Positions 17,084 through 26,977 are shown, numbered from the stretch's first letter. The stretch: DNA of 64,000 bases from Streptomyces durocortorensis (GCF_031760065.1 NZ_CP134500.1:4154001-4218000), one strand, 5' to 3'. The notes: generated by a model not told the origin, from the sequence alone. Made by a program: numbers and translations.

Positions 17084-17143
17084 TCAGGGCCGTCCTTCCC
17101 TCAGGGCCTTCAGGGCCGCCCCCCCTCAGGGCCGTTCAGGGCC
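17084..17143. repeat. Five copies of TCAGGGCC
   Basis: TCAGGGCC occurs at 17084, 17101, 17110, 17126 and 17136, mostly as (C)CTTCAGGGCCG units separated by C-runs. The last two copies fall in the end of the DUF2071 gene, so its C-terminus (RPGPERP) is repeat-derived. Confidence 0.85.
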
Positions 17144-17890
17144 GGGGCGCGCCTGGCGGCCGAAGCGCACGGGAACGCCGGGGGAGTACAGCACGCTCAC
17201 CGGATTCCCGGCCGGGGCGGGCAGCCCGCCGGCCGCCACCAGGTCCTCGTCGCACTCCACGAGCTCCGCCCGGTGCAGGGGCCACCGGGGATGGACGTTG
17301 GGCAGATGGACGGTCCGCCCGAAGAACGAACTGTGCAGGGCCCAACGGGCGGTCAGGAAGTGCTCAAGGGGAGAGGGTTCCCCGATCGGCTCCCCCGTCC
17401 GCACCACGATCCTGCTCCGCGCCCCGCGGGGGCCGGGCCAGCGTCGGCTGCTCGTGTACGTGAGGGTGTCGCCGGAGCGTTCGACGTCCATCCGGGACCA
17501 CACGTACGGCAACCGGAAGGCGGCCCGCGCCACGAGGACCGGGATCAGCCGCGAGGCGTCGAGGGACCGGAAGACCACCGCGCGCCGCCCGCGCCCGTCC
17601 ACGGAGTACAGCCGGACGTTGGTCTCCGGGAATGTGCCCAGGTACGGAATCCCCGGCAGCCCGAGCCCGCTGACCCGGTGCATGCGGAACGCCACCAGAC
17701 CCACGTACGTCGTCGTACCGTCGAACGTGTCCGGCACGGTCCCCGACGGCAACAGCGGTGCCACGTCAGCCGGGTCGACCGCCCAGTGGAGAAACGCCAG
17801 GTCCAGCCAGGACTGTGTGAGCAGCGGCCGCATCGGCGCGGCGGGCGGGTCGGGCGACACGGGCTCGGGGACGCGGACGGCGAAGGGCAT
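17126..17890 (-). CDS. DUF2071 (YqjF-like) protein
   Basis: This is a 254-residue protein. The pattern TQSWLDLAFLHWAVDP, LLPSGTVPDTFDG, TYVGLVAFRMHRV, PYLGTFPETNVRLYSVDGRG and FRSLDASRL is diagnostic of DUF2071. The function is unknown. An upstream in-frame extension exists but lacks conserved residues. The 3' end is eroded by short direct repeats. Confidence 0.87.
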   Translation of the reverse strand: MPFAVRVPEPVSPDPPAAPMRPLLTQSWLDLAFLHWAVDPADVAPLLPSGTVPDTFDGTTTYVGLVAFRMHRVSGLGLPGIPYLGTFPETNVRLYSVDGRGRRAVVFRSLDASRLIPVLVARAAFRLPYVWSRMDVERSGDTLTYTSSRRWPGPRGARSRIVVRTGEPIGEPSPLEHFLTARWALHSSFFGRTVHLPNVHPRWPLHRAELVECDEDLVAAGGLPAPAGNPVSVLYSPGVPVRFGRQARPGPERP

Positions 17891-18001
17891 GCCCGCAGCA
17901 TCGCAGACGGGTGCGGGGCCGGAACCCGGATCGGCCGACGCCGATCCGGGTAACCTGTGCGCCAAGTCGGGAGAAGAGCCCCGGCCAACGGAGGGAAGAA
18001 C

Positions 18002-18439
18002 GTGGAGCAGAGCAGGCGGAACGGCGTCTCGCGTCGCGGGCTGATCCGAGGCGGGCTGCTGGCGGTGGCGGCATCCGGCGTGGCGGTGGTCGGTCTCGCA
18101 GGGCCGGCGAACGCGGCCGTGGTCAACCTCGGCCTCGACAAGCAGGGTGCCAAGCGGATCCAGCGGTGGATCCTCACCATGTACGGCTACAAGGGCGCGA
18201 TCGACGGGGTGCTCGGGACCAACAGCTGGAAGGCGATCCAGCGCTGGCTGGCCAAGTGGCCCAGCCAGCCCCGTCCCTACAAGGGCGCCATCGACGGGAT
18301 CGTGGGACCCAAGACGATCGCGTCGCTCCAGGCCAACCTGAAGAAGTTCGAAGGCTACAAGGGTGCCATCGACGGCATCGCCGGACCGGGGACCAAGGCC
18401 GCGTTCTGGCGCAAGGCCTACTCCAACCCCCCGGTCTGA
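18002..18439 (+). CDS. Tat-secreted protein with three peptidoglycan-binding repeats
   Basis: This is a 145-residue protein with a GTG start 6 nt after GGAGGG. SRRGLIRGG begins a Tat signal peptide ending in ANAA at about residue 38. The mature part is three PG_binding_1-like repeats, each centred on YKGAIDG (VLGTNSWKAIQRWL, IVGPKTIASLQANL, IAGPGTKAAFW). No catalytic domain is attached, so it is probably a cell-wall binding or structural protein. The start is chosen because it leaves an intact signal peptide. Confidence 0.85.
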   Translation: MEQSRRNGVSRRGLIRGGLLAVAASGVAVVGLAGPANAAVVNLGLDKQGAKRIQRWILTMYGYKGAIDGVLGTNSWKAIQRWLAKWPSQPRPYKGAIDGIVGPKTIASLQANLKKFEGYKGAIDGIAGPGTKAAFWRKAYSNPPV

Positions 18440-18596
18440 CCGGCTGAGCATCGCGAGCGGCCGGCTTTCAGGGGCCGGTCGGCAGGGCGTCCGGGGCGTT
18501 GGTCGCACAACGGCCCCGGGCGCCCTTTCCGCGTGCCCGAACACATCGTCAGCACGCGGAGTCGGCACGCGCCCGCCAGGGGCTGCGGGACAGCCC

Positions 18597-21080
18597 TCAG
18601 GGCTGCCCGTCCTCCGCCAGCTCCGCCACCCCCGTGATCCGGTGCAGCGGGTAGGTGCGGACCTCGTCGGCCGTGTGGTCGTAGGCCGTGACGAAGCCGC
18701 CCTCCACGCGGACCGGGGCGATCACGCGCTGGCTGGCCGCGCCGTCCGCGTTGACGTAGCCGATCCAGACCGCGGAGCCCGTCATCGCGGCGGCCTGGAC
18801 CGTGGCCAGGGTCTCGGCGGGGGTGGTGCGGGGGAGGGCACCGGAGGCGGGAGATCCCGCAGAGCCCTCGGCGGGCTCCTTGCGGGCGACCGTGGCGGCC
18901 GTGTCGCCCGCGCGGATCGCCCGTACCGCGGCGCCCAGCAGCGTGGCGTCCGGGGGCGGGGGGCCTTCGGGAACCGGGGCCGGAGGGGTGCGGGGCGGAG
19001 TGCGGCGGGCGCCCGCGCGGGTGATCAGGACATCGCCCTCGGCGGATTCGGCGGCGGGGGCGTAGCCCATGTCGCGCAGTGCTTCGAGGAGGGAGCCGGG
19101 GTCGGCCTGGGAGGCCAGGACCGTGGGGGCGAGGCGGCGGAGGCGCAGGCCCGTGGAGCGGCGGTCGGCCAGGATCTCGTTGAGGACCGCCTCGTCGTCG
19201 CAGCGTACGTACGCGGACGCCGCCCCGATCCGCAGGTGGCCGTGGCGGCGGGCCACGTCGTCGATCAGGTAGCTCAGCGGCTGCGGCACCGGCGTACGGC
19301 TGTGCGCGGCCAGGAACGCGTGCAGGTCGGCGGCCGCCTGCCCGGCGTCCAACGCGCGGCGCACCGAGCCGGGCGTGAAGCGGTAGACCGTCGCACCGCC
19401 CTTCGACTCGACGTCCGCCAGGACCGACAGCGTCTGCGCCAACGGGCGCTCCAGCGGGCCCGGCGCCACCGCCGTCAGGTCCGCCTGGAGCAGGACGTGG
19501 TCCAGGGGCTCGGGGAGGAGAGGGGCCAGGAGCGCGGCGGAAGCGTCCGCGCCCTCCGCCAGCAGTGCGCGGGCCTGTGCGGACAGCGCGCCCCGGCCCG
19601 TGATGCCCAGCAGCTCCGCCTCGTTGAGCGTCCAGAGCGCCAGGCGGGAGCGGAGGTCGCCCCCCTCCCCGGGGGGTGTCGTGCCGGAGGCTGCGGTCGG
19701 TCCGCCGCGCAACGGGCGTTCCCAGCGCAGCCGTTGCAGCAGGGTCTCCGGGTCCGGCGCGGTGCCCGGGGGGAGTTCGGCGAACAGGGCCAGGACCCGG
19801 CGGCGTACGTCGGGGGCCGCGGAGCGGTCGAGGTCGGGGCCGAGCGCGGACAGGGCCCGGCCCTTCGCGTCCTGGCCGCCCACCAGGCCGGGGACCCGGG
19901 TGGCCGGGAGCCAGGCGGTGGCGAGGTGCGTCCAGCGGTCCTCGGCGGACAGGTCGAGCCACTCGTCGTACGCGGGCGTCGGCGCGTACCGCTCGTCCGT
20001 CTCCCCGTCGGAGGCCAACAGGCCCGCAGCATAGGCCAGTTCGACCCAGAAGACGGCGATCTGCTCCGGTACGTCCAGCGCCGTGGCCGCCCGCTTCAGC
20101 TCCCGTACGCTCAGGCCGCCCGCGCGCAGGATCGGCGGGCCGCCGCCGTTCCAGAGGCTCAGCAACTCCTCGACCGTGGACAGCGCCGTGAACGCCTGGC
20201 CGGCCGCCGCCCTGTCCACAGCCTGTGGATCGCGCTCGGCGGCCGCGGCGACGGTCGGGGGGGTCGGTTCCGGTACGCGGTGGGCACGTCCGGCGCGCAG
20301 GTGCAGCGCCGCCTCGCGCGGCAGGACCACCGTGCGCGTCGACACCGGCAGCAGCAGGCCCCGGTCGCGCAGCCACTTCACCGGCGGGGTCGGGTTCGGG
20401 GTGACCTCCCCGTACGGCGGGCCCCACACCAGCCGGTCCAGCACCGAAAGCGCCTCCACCGGGGCCGTGTCCAGCAGCTCCGCCATCCTCGTCCGGTCCG
20501 TGAACAGAGAGGACAGCGCCGCCACCGCCGAGACCGGGTCGTGCGTGGCCGGGAGGCCGGTCGCCGCCAGGATCTCCTGGAGACGGCCCGGTGACATCCC
20601 GGCCGTCGCCTCGGAGACCGTCGGGCCGAGGCCGGTGGGGGAGGGGTGCTGCGGGGACGGGGCCAGCAGCTCCCGGGCCGTACGCACCAGCCGCAGCCGG
20701 TCGTCCTCGCCCCAGACCAGGGCCTGTTCGCGCAGGGTCGCCAGCGCGCCCGGCAGCGCGGCGGTGATCGCCGCTCCCGCGTCGTCGTGCTGCTCGCCGT
20801 CGTCGAGACCGTCGCCGGTGAGGAGCGAGAGCAGCGTGGCGTACGGAGCCGGGTCCGGGGCCACCGCCAGCGCCTCGGCGGTCTGGAGCGCGAACCGGTC
20901 CAGGTGTTCCAGTGCGCGCACCACCGAGGCCCGGGTGCCGGCCCTCGTGGCGAGCTGGGTGATGTCGTTCGGCACCGGATTCAGGAGGTCGGGGCGGGCA
21001 CGCAGCAGCCCCGCCAGCGATTCGTCGCCCCGGGCGCGCAGGGCTTCGGCGAGCGTGCGCGGTGGTGTGGTCGTCCCCAT
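18597..21080 (-). CDS. Helicase-associated protein (XPB/Ssl2 N-terminal-like) with C-terminal WYL-like region
   Basis: This is an 827-residue protein starting MGTTTPPRTLAEALRARGDE. The central part (about 300-620) is the XPB/Ssl2 N-terminal-like 'helicase_C_3' domain: PLDHVLLQADLTAVAPGPLE, YRFTPGSVRRALDAG, YLIDDVARRHGHLRIG and ILADRRSTGLRLRRLAPTVL. The C-terminus ends in a WYL-type fold (VWIGYVNADGAASQRVIAP to YPLHRITGV). There is no helicase motor. It lies near the XPB gene on the same strand and may be its partner; that is inference. Confidence 0.82.
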   Translation of the reverse strand: MGTTTPPRTLAEALRARGDESLAGLLRARPDLLNPVPNDITQLATRAGTRASVVRALEHLDRFALQTAEALAVAPDPAPYATLLSLLTGDGLDDGEQHDDAGAAITAALPGALATLREQALVWGEDDRLRLVRTARELLAPSPQHPSPTGLGPTVSEATAGMSPGRLQEILAATGLPATHDPVSAVAALSSLFTDRTRMAELLDTAPVEALSVLDRLVWGPPYGEVTPNPTPPVKWLRDRGLLLPVSTRTVVLPREAALHLRAGRAHRVPEPTPPTVAAAAERDPQAVDRAAAGQAFTALSTVEELLSLWNGGGPPILRAGGLSVRELKRAATALDVPEQIAVFWVELAYAAGLLASDGETDERYAPTPAYDEWLDLSAEDRWTHLATAWLPATRVPGLVGGQDAKGRALSALGPDLDRSAAPDVRRRVLALFAELPPGTAPDPETLLQRLRWERPLRGGPTAASGTTPPGEGGDLRSRLALWTLNEAELLGITGRGALSAQARALLAEGADASAALLAPLLPEPLDHVLLQADLTAVAPGPLERPLAQTLSVLADVESKGGATVYRFTPGSVRRALDAGQAAADLHAFLAAHSRTPVPQPLSYLIDDVARRHGHLRIGAASAYVRCDDEAVLNEILADRRSTGLRLRRLAPTVLASQADPGSLLEALRDMGYAPAAESAEGDVLITRAGARRTPPRTPPAPVPEGPPPPDATLLGAAVRAIRAGDTAATVARKEPAEGSAGSPASGALPRTTPAETLATVQAAAMTGSAVWIGYVNADGAASQRVIAPVRVEGGFVTAYDHTADEVRTYPLHRITGVAELAEDGQP

Positions 21081-21087
21081 CCGTCCC

Positions 21088-21112
21088 ACGGTAGCCGCTG
21101 TAACGCTACCGT
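21088..21112. promoter_or_regulatory. Inverted repeat in divergent promoter
   Basis: ACGGTAGC and GCTACCGT are perfect 8-bp arms separated by 9 bp (CGCTGTAAC). The repeat lies 8 bp upstream of the start of the helicase-associated gene and 22 bp upstream of the membrane-protein gene. It is a candidate operator controlling both; the regulator is unknown. Confidence 0.5.
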
Positions 21113-21134
21113 CGGGGCAGGGCCGGTAGAGGGG

Positions 21135-22451
21135 ATGCACCGCGTGGGGATCGAGAGCGACCAGCTCGTCTACGACTACCTGAGCCGGGTCGGGGACCTG
21201 GCCCAGCGACGACAGCTGTCGTCGGGCGCCCGGATGCGACTCGTTTCGACGCTCCGGGGAGAGATCGACCGGCAGCGCGGCGCGGGGGGCGCGGACTCCC
21301 CGGCGGCCGTCCGGCGCATCATCGGCAGGCTCGGCAGCCCGGACGCGCTGGTCGCCGCTGCGGCGGAGTCGGGCGACGGGACGGTCCCGCCGCCGTCGGC
21401 GCGGCCGGGCGGCGGTGCGGGCGCTGCTCGGCGGGAGAAGGGGCGCGGCACGGTCCCCCGGCCCCGGAGCGGTCTGCTCCGCAAGAGCCCGAAGGACCCG
21501 GGCCCCGCCCCGGGCGCGACACCCGTCTCAGCCCCTGCCTCAGCCCCCGGTTCGGCCCCTGATCCCGCCCCGAAAGACGGTTCCGGGCGGGGCGCGTCGC
21601 GGCGGGGTGGCGGGAGCGGGGCGGACGGTGGCGCGGATGCCGGTTCAGGGGCCCGGCCCCGGCCCCGTACGGACACCGACGAGGCGACGGCCCCCGAGGA
21701 CGCCCTCACCCGTGACTGGCCCGACCCCTCCGCCCCGCACATGCTCGGCGACGGCCAGCAGGCCACCGGGGAGCCCGACTGGTGGCGCCTGGAACCGGGG
21801 CCCTTCGACCAGGGGACCGCCATCCCCGGGTTCTTCGGCGGCATCGAGGCCCCGGAGCTGCTCGGGAGGCCGCCGAAGGCCGACTCCCCGGGGAAGGAGG
21901 CGGAGGACGAGGAGGACGACGAGCCCGGCATCGCGGACAGCGCCGCCGAGGACGACACCGCCGAGGACGGCGATGGCGAAGACGGCGGCGGTGAAGAGGC
22001 CGTTGGGACCGACCGGCGCCGCCGCGCCCCGCGCCTCCTCAAGCTCCGCCGCCGCAAGGCCCCCGCCCCCGCCGTGGCCGAGCCCGCGGCCGCCGCCCCG
22101 GCCCCCCGCCGCGGCTTCGCCCACCCCCTGCTGCTCCTGGCCGCCCTCCTGCTCCTCGCCGGAGTGGTCACCGGCTCCTGGCTGCCGCTGGCGGGCGGCT
22201 GGCTCATCGCGTACAGCTCGCGCACCCTCTCCCGTACGGAGGCGAAGTGGGCGGCGCTCGGTCTGCCGGCCGTGGTGGCGGCCGGGGCGCTCGTGTGGGT
22301 GTGGGGGCGGCTGGACGGGCGCTGGGGCGAGCCCATCCGCGAAGGCGCGATGCGCGACGTCCTGCTCGACGCCTGGCCGGTCGTCGTCCGCGTCGCCGCC
22401 GTCGCCTCCGCGCTCTACCTGGTGTGGCGGGCGCGGGGGCGTACGGGGTGA
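21135..22451 (+). CDS. Streptomyces membrane protein with long disordered region
   Basis: This is a 438-residue protein. About 60 N-terminal residues are ordered-looking (DQLVYDYLSRVGDLAQRRQL). A long Pro/Ala/Gly/Asp-rich disordered stretch follows, containing a conserved-looking patch (PDWWRLEPGPFDQGTAIPGF). Three C-terminal membrane helices then follow (about 345-373, 380-400, 415-433). A start at GTG 21144 is possible. The function is unknown. Its last 37 bp overlap the convergent gene. Confidence 0.75.
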   Translation: MHRVGIESDQLVYDYLSRVGDLAQRRQLSSGARMRLVSTLRGEIDRQRGAGGADSPAAVRRIIGRLGSPDALVAAAAESGDGTVPPPSARPGGGAGAARREKGRGTVPRPRSGLLRKSPKDPGPAPGATPVSAPASAPGSAPDPAPKDGSGRGASRRGGGSGADGGADAGSGARPRPRTDTDEATAPEDALTRDWPDPSAPHMLGDGQQATGEPDWWRLEPGPFDQGTAIPGFFGGIEAPELLGRPPKADSPGKEAEDEEDDEPGIADSAAEDDTAEDGDGEDGGGEEAVGTDRRRRAPRLLKLRRRKAPAPAVAEPAAAAPAPRRGFAHPLLLLAALLLLAGVVTGSWLPLAGGWLIAYSSRTLSRTEAKWAALGLPAVVAAGALVWVWGRLDGRWGEPIREGAMRDVLLDAWPVVVRVAAVASALYLVWRARGRTG

Positions 22452-23002
22452 GGTCCCGGCCAGGCCGCGTCAGGAGGGTCGGGGTGAAGGTCCTCCGGCA
22501 GGAGATGGCGGGCGTCCCTCAGGAGCCGTTCGACCCGGGCGGGCTCGTCGACGTCGTCCAGCAGCCAGTAGGCGAACATGGCGGTGCCGATCGCCCGCCC
22601 CGAGAACACCTCTTCGTACAAGGTCCCGAGGCCGGTGCGCACGACGTCCTTGCAGGCCTCCGCGATCTCTTCGTCGTCGGCGACGACGAACGACCAGAGC
22701 AGGTCGAGGAAGGCGTGCCGGGCCGCGGGTGACAGGGTCCGCCTCGTCAGACCGGCCATCAGGACGCGTGCCACCGGGACCGCGGTCCACGTCGCCCAGG
22801 TCTCCTGGAACACGTGGTACTCGATACCGGTCGGCTTCGCCGCGTCGGTTGTCCGGGCCAGGGCCAGCCGTCGCAGCTCGTCGGGGACGTGCGCCGCGTT
22901 CCAGCAGCTGCGGCAGGGGAGGGCGGCCCAGTCGTGCAGACCGAGCTCCCATTCCATCGCGTCCAGGGAGCGCGCCGCCTGCCGCTTCGTCCGGCCGGTC
23001 AC
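22415..23002 (-). CDS. Uncharacterised protein coupled to siderophore uptake operon
   Basis: This is a 195-residue protein whose GTG start overlaps the TGA of the siderophore-binding protein gene (GTGA), so it is the fifth gene of that operon. It begins VTGRTKRQAARSLDAMEWEL and has a CRSCW motif, then a helical region (HAFLDLLWSFVVADDEEIAE, FAYWLLDDVDEPARVERLL). No signal peptide or membrane helix is seen, so it is cytoplasmic. I do not recognise the family. A role in iron or siderophore handling is suggested only by coupling. Confidence 0.72.
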   Translation of the reverse strand: MTGRTKRQAARSLDAMEWELGLHDWAALPCRSCWNAAHVPDELRRLALARTTDAAKPTGIEYHVFQETWATWTAVPVARVLMAGLTRRTLSPAARHAFLDLLWSFVVADDEEIAEACKDVVRTGLGTLYEEVFSGRAIGTAMFAYWLLDDVDEPARVERLLRDARHLLPEDLHPDPPDAAWPGPHPVRPRARHTR

Positions 23003-23985
23003 TTCGTGAGGTTCGCCTTCAGCTCTTCGAGGATCTCGTCGGCCGCCGTGTAGCCGATGCCCTGGATCCACAGCTGGTCGTCGACCGCGAAGACCTTGCC
23101 GTTCTTCACCGCGTCCATGTTCTTCCACAGGCCGCTGCCGGTGGTCTGCGTCTCCTTGGACTTCTTCGCGTCGCCGTACGTCGAGTGGAAGACCGCGTCC
23201 GCGTCCGCGAGGTCGATCCTCTCGGGGCTGACGTCGTAGGAGAAGCCGTCCGCCGCCTTGTCCGTGATGGCGGGTCGGCCGAGGCCCACGTCGGCGAGGA
23301 TCGTGGCGATGTAGTTCTTCTTGCCGTAGATGCGGATGTCCGCGCCCTCGACGAACCGGACCATGTTGACCTCGGTCGCGGCCGCCTTCTCCTTGCCGCC
23401 GAGCGCCTTCGTCACACCGGCCACGTGCTCGGCGTAGTCGTCGGTGACCGCCTTCGCCTCGGCCGTCTTGTCGAGGGCCTCCGCGTGGACCTGGAAGTTC
23501 TCCTTCCAGGGGTAGCCGGTGTTCTCCGTCATCACGGTCGGCGCGATCTTGGACAGCTCCGCGTACTTGTCGCCGTGCCGGATCTTGCTGGTGAGGATCA
23601 GGTCGGGCTTCAGACCTGCGATGGCCTCCAGGTTCGGGGTCATCATCTGGCCGACGTCCGTGATGCCCGCGACCTGGTCCTTCGGGAGGTAGTTCAGGAA
23701 GCCCGACTCCACGTCCGCGTGGGTCGCGCCGACCGGCTTCACGCCGAGGGTGAGGACCGAGTCGAGCTCGGCGGTGTCCAGGACGACGACCCGCTGCGGG
23801 GCGGCCGGGACCTTCACGTCGCCCATCGCCGTCTTCACCGTACGGGTGCCTTCGGAGGACCCGTCCGAGCCGGAGCCGGACGCGCTGGAGGACTCGGACG
23901 AGAAGCCGCAGGCGGACAGGGCCAGGGCGGCGGCCACGGTGAGGGACGCGGCGGCGAGCAGGCGGGAGCGGTGCTGGAGGGTCAT
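22999..23985 (-). CDS. Iron-siderophore ABC transporter substrate-binding lipoprotein
   Basis: This is a 328-residue FepB/FhuD-type (TroA fold) protein. The signal peptide ends in the lipobox LSAC, followed by a Ser-rich linker. The domain contains PAAPQRVVVLDTAELDSVLT, LIAL-type LEAIAGLKPDLILTS, and VFHSTYGD near the end. It captures ferric siderophores outside the membrane for the permeases encoded upstream. It ends 3 bp into the next gene. Confidence 0.93.
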   Translation of the reverse strand: MTLQHRSRLLAAASLTVAAALALSACGFSSESSSASGSGSDGSSEGTRTVKTAMGDVKVPAAPQRVVVLDTAELDSVLTLGVKPVGATHADVESGFLNYLPKDQVAGITDVGQMMTPNLEAIAGLKPDLILTSKIRHGDKYAELSKIAPTVMTENTGYPWKENFQVHAEALDKTAEAKAVTDDYAEHVAGVTKALGGKEKAAATEVNMVRFVEGADIRIYGKKNYIATILADVGLGRPAITDKAADGFSYDVSPERIDLADADAVFHSTYGDAKKSKETQTTGSGLWKNMDAVKNGKVFAVDDQLWIQGIGYTAADEILEELKANLTK

Positions 23986-23988
23986 GGT

Positions 23989-24873
23989 TCAGAGGGCCTT
24001 TCCGGGAGTCGGGGCGGGGGCGGGGAAAGAGGCTGTGGCCGGGGTCCAGGGTGCGCCCGGGACGACGAGCGGCGAACCCGTCACCGGGTCGGGCACGATC
24101 ACCGCCTCCAGGCCGAAGACCTCACGGACGAGCTCGACGGTGACGACGTCCCCGGGCCGCCCCTCCGCGACGATCCGCCCCGCCTTCATGGCGACCAGGT
24201 GATCCGCGTACCGGGCGGCCTGGTTGAGGTCGTGCAGCACGGTGACGACGGTACGGCCCCGGGTGCCGTCCGCGTCAGGGGACGCCAACTGGCGTACCAG
24301 GTCCAGGACCTCCACCTGGTGCGCGATATCGAGGTACGTCGTCGGCTCGTCGAGCAGCAGCAGGTCCGTCTCCTGCGCGAGTGCCATCGCGATCCACACC
24401 CGCTGGCGCTGGCCGCCCGACAACTCGTCCACCGACCGCTCGGCCAGCGCCGTCACATCCGTACGGGCCATGGCGTCGGTCACCGCCCGCTCGTCCTCGT
24501 CCGACCACTGCTGCCACCAGCTCTGGTGCGGCTGGCGGCCCCGGGCCACCAGGTCGGAGACGGTGATCGCCTCGGGCGCCACCGGGGTCTGCGGGAGCAG
24601 CCCGATCGACTGGGCGATCCTCTTCGTCGGTATCCGCGCCAGCTCCGTCCCGTCCAGCAGGACCGCCCCGCCGCGGGGCTTCAGCAGCCGGCCGAGCGCC
24701 CGCAGGGTGGTGGACTTGCCGCAGGCGTTCGGGCCGACGATGACGGTGACCTGCCCGTCGGGCACGGCGAGGTCCAGCTCGTGGACGACGGTGCGGTCCT
24801 CGTAGGCGAGGGTCAGGGCGCGGGCGGCCAGCCTGCTGCCCGTCTGCTGCGCTGCGTCGGTCGTCGGACTCAT
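23989..24873 (-). CDS. Iron-siderophore ABC transporter ATP-binding protein
   Basis: This is a 294-residue FepC/FecE-type ATPase. It has Walker [11 protein letters not shown]-loop LLPQTP, signature [17 protein letters not shown], Walker [13 protein letters not shown] and H-loop [13 protein letters not shown]. The ATG overlaps the upstream permease stop (ATGA). It powers siderophore import. Confidence 0.95.
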   Translation of the reverse strand: MSPTTDAAQQTGSRLAARALTLAYEDRTVVHELDLAVPDGQVTVIVGPNACGKSTTLRALGRLLKPRGGAVLLDGTELARIPTKRIAQSIGLLPQTPVAPEAITVSDLVARGRQPHQSWWQQWSDEDERAVTDAMARTDVTALAERSVDELSGGQRQRVWIAMALAQETDLLLLDEPTTYLDIAHQVEVLDLVRQLASPDADGTRGRTVVTVLHDLNQAARYADHLVAMKAGRIVAEGRPGDVVTVELVREVFGLEAVIVPDPVTGSPLVVPGAPWTPATASFPAPAPTPGKAL

Positions 24874-25949
24874 GCGGTGCCTCCACTGCGGCCGCGGTGA
24901 CCGCGGATGATCAGCCAGATCAGGTACGGGGCGCCGATCGCCGCCGTGAGGACGCCCACCGGCAGTTCGGTGGGCGAGAACAGCCTGCGGGCGAGCAGGT
25001 CGCCCAGGACGACGATCACCGCGCCCAGCAGCGCCGAGGACAGCAGCGGGATCTGCGCGGTCCGGGTCATCCGGCGGGCGATCTGCGGGGCGAGCAGCGC
25101 CACGAAGTCCACCGGGCCCGCCGTGCCCGTCGCCACGGAGGCCAGGACCACGCCGAGCGCGACGAGTCCGAGCCGTACGCGCCCCAGGCGTACGCCCAGC
25201 GCGGTCGCGGTGTCGTCGTCCATCGTGACGGTGCGCTGCACGCGGGCGGCCCACAGCACGGCGGGCAGCAGGATCAGCAGCGTCCAGCCGATCGGGCCCG
25301 CCTCCGTCCAGCCGCGCCCGTTCAGCGAACCGGTCATCCAGATCTGCGCCTGCTGGGCGACCAGGTAGTCGCCCTTGGTCAGGAACAGCGTGGTCACCGA
25401 CCGCAGGGCGATGGCGAAGCCGATGCCGATGAGCACGAAGCGGGTGGCGTGCAGGCCGCCGCGCCACGCGAACACGTACACGAGCGCGGCCGCCGCCGTG
25501 CCGCCGATCACGGAGAGGTAGGGCAGGACGGTGTACGAGGTGATGCCGAAGGTCATCGCGCCGACCGTGAGGGCGCTCGCGCCCTGGCTGATGCCGATGA
25601 TGTCGGGGCTGGCCAGCGGGTTGCGGGCCACCGTCTGGATCAGCGCCCCCGCGATTCCGAAGGCCACGCCCACCAGCAGCCCGACGGTCATCCGGGGCAG
25701 CCGAAGCGTACCCACGACCAGTTCGGCCGGGGACGGCTGCCCGAGGAAGATCACCTTCACGACCTCGCCGGGCGCGACGAAGCTCTCGCCGACGCAGAGG
25801 TAGGCGATGCAGACGGCGGCCAGGAGGCCGACCAGGGCCGCAGCGACGACGGACGCACGCCGGTGCAGCAGGAACCGGCCGCGCGGCCCGGCCTTCAGGA
25901 CGGAGTACCCGGCGGGCCGGACCCGTACGGCCGTTGACGACTCGCTCAT
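24870..25949 (-). CDS. FecCD-family siderophore permease
   Basis: This is a 359-residue integral membrane protein with about nine to ten helices. [18 protein letters not shown] is the FecCD signature, with [20 protein letters not shown] and [19 protein letters not shown] following. It is one of the two permease halves. Its start overlaps the preceding permease stop by 4 bp. Confidence 0.94.
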   Translation of the reverse strand: MSESSTAVRVRPAGYSVLKAGPRGRFLLHRRASVVAAALVGLLAAVCIAYLCVGESFVAPGEVVKVIFLGQPSPAELVVGTLRLPRMTVGLLVGVAFGIAGALIQTVARNPLASPDIIGISQGASALTVGAMTFGITSYTVLPYLSVIGGTAAAALVYVFAWRGGLHATRFVLIGIGFAIALRSVTTLFLTKGDYLVAQQAQIWMTGSLNGRGWTEAGPIGWTLLILLPAVLWAARVQRTVTMDDDTATALGVRLGRVRLGLVALGVVLASVATGTAGPVDFVALLAPQIARRMTRTAQIPLLSSALLGAVIVVLGDLLARRLFSPTELPVGVLTAAIGAPYLIWLIIRGHRGRSGGTA

Positions 25950-26977
25950 GCCGGCACCGCCTTCCGGCGTACGAGGGCGACCAGGAACGGCACCCCGATC
26001 AGGGCCGTCATCACGCCCGCCGGGACCTCGCTCGGCGGGAACACGATCCGGCCGACGACGTCCGAGACCAGCAGCATCACCGGCCCGATCAGCGCGGCCA
26101 TCGGCAGCACCCAGCGGTGGTCGTTGCCGACGACCGCGCGGGCCAGGTGGGGGACGGCGAGCCCGATGAACGCGATCGGCCCGGCGGCGGCGACCCCGAC
26201 CCCGGTCAGCACGGTCGCCCCGATGCCGCCGACGATCCGGACCGCCGCGACGTTCTGCCCGAGCCCCTTCGCCACGTCCTCACCGAGCGCGAGCGCGTCC
26301 AGGCCGCGGGCGACCGAGAGCACGAGCACCGCGCCCAGCAGCAGGAACGGCCAGATCTGCTGGACGACGTCCGCCTCCCGCCCCGCGATCGAGCCGACCT
26401 GCCAGAAGCGGAACTCGTCCAGCGCGGACGCCTTCGTCGTGAGGATTCCCATCGTCACGGATACCAGCAGCGCGTTGATCGCCGCACCGCCGAGCGCGAG
26501 CTTCACCGGGGTCGCGCCGCCGCGCCCGCCGGCAGCGATGGCGTACACGGCGACCGAGGCGACGGCAGCGCCCGCGAAGGCGAACCAGACGTACCCGGTG
26601 AGCGTGTGCACCCCCGCGAACGCGATCGCCATCACCACCGCGACCGACGCGCCCTGGCTGATGCCGAGGATGCCGGGGTCGGCGATGGGGTTACGGGTGA
26701 TCCCCTGGAGCACCGTGCCCGCGAGCGCCAGCGCCGCGCCGACCATCAGCCCGATGAGCGTGCGCGGCACCCGCATCGTACGGATGACCTCGGCGGCGTC
26801 GGAGTGCCCGCCGTGCAGCAGGGCGTCGAGGACCTCGCCCGGCGGGATGGAACGCGCGCCGACGGCGAGGCTCAGCAGGACGGCCAGGAGCAGCGCCGCG
26901 ACGGCTGCGGCCGTCGCGGTCGCGCGTCTGGAGAGGCGGGGTGCGCGGGGCGCGGTGACCGGCGCTGACGCTGACAT
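25946..26977 (-). CDS. FecCD-family siderophore permease (first gene of operon)
   Basis: This is a 343-residue permease starting [20 protein letters not shown]. It has [39 protein letters not shown] and [19 protein letters not shown]. It is the paralogue and partner of the next permease. The start is preceded by a weak ribosome site. The promoter region carries a DmdR1-like iron box, so the operon is probably induced by iron limitation. Confidence 0.93.
   Translation of the reverse strand: MSASAPVTAPRAPRLSRRATATAAAVAALLLAVLLSLAVGARSIPPGEVLDALLHGGHSDAAEVIRTMRVPRTLIGLMVGAALALAGTVLQGITRNPIADPGILGISQGASVAVVMAIAFAGVHTLTGYVWFAFAGAAVASVAVYAIAAGGRGGATPVKLALGGAAINALLVSVTMGILTTKASALDEFRFWQVGSIAGREADVVQQIWPFLLLGAVLVLSVARGLDALALGEDVAKGLGQNVAAVRIVGGIGATVLTGVGVAAAGPIAFIGLAVPHLARAVVGNDHRWVLPMAALIGPVMLLVSDVVGRIVFPPSEVPAGVMTALIGVPFLVALVRRKAVPA

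Noticed and set aside
18363..20594. 743-codon plus-strand frame opposite the helicase-associated gene
   Set aside because: It is an antisense shadow in GC-rich DNA; no recognised motif.
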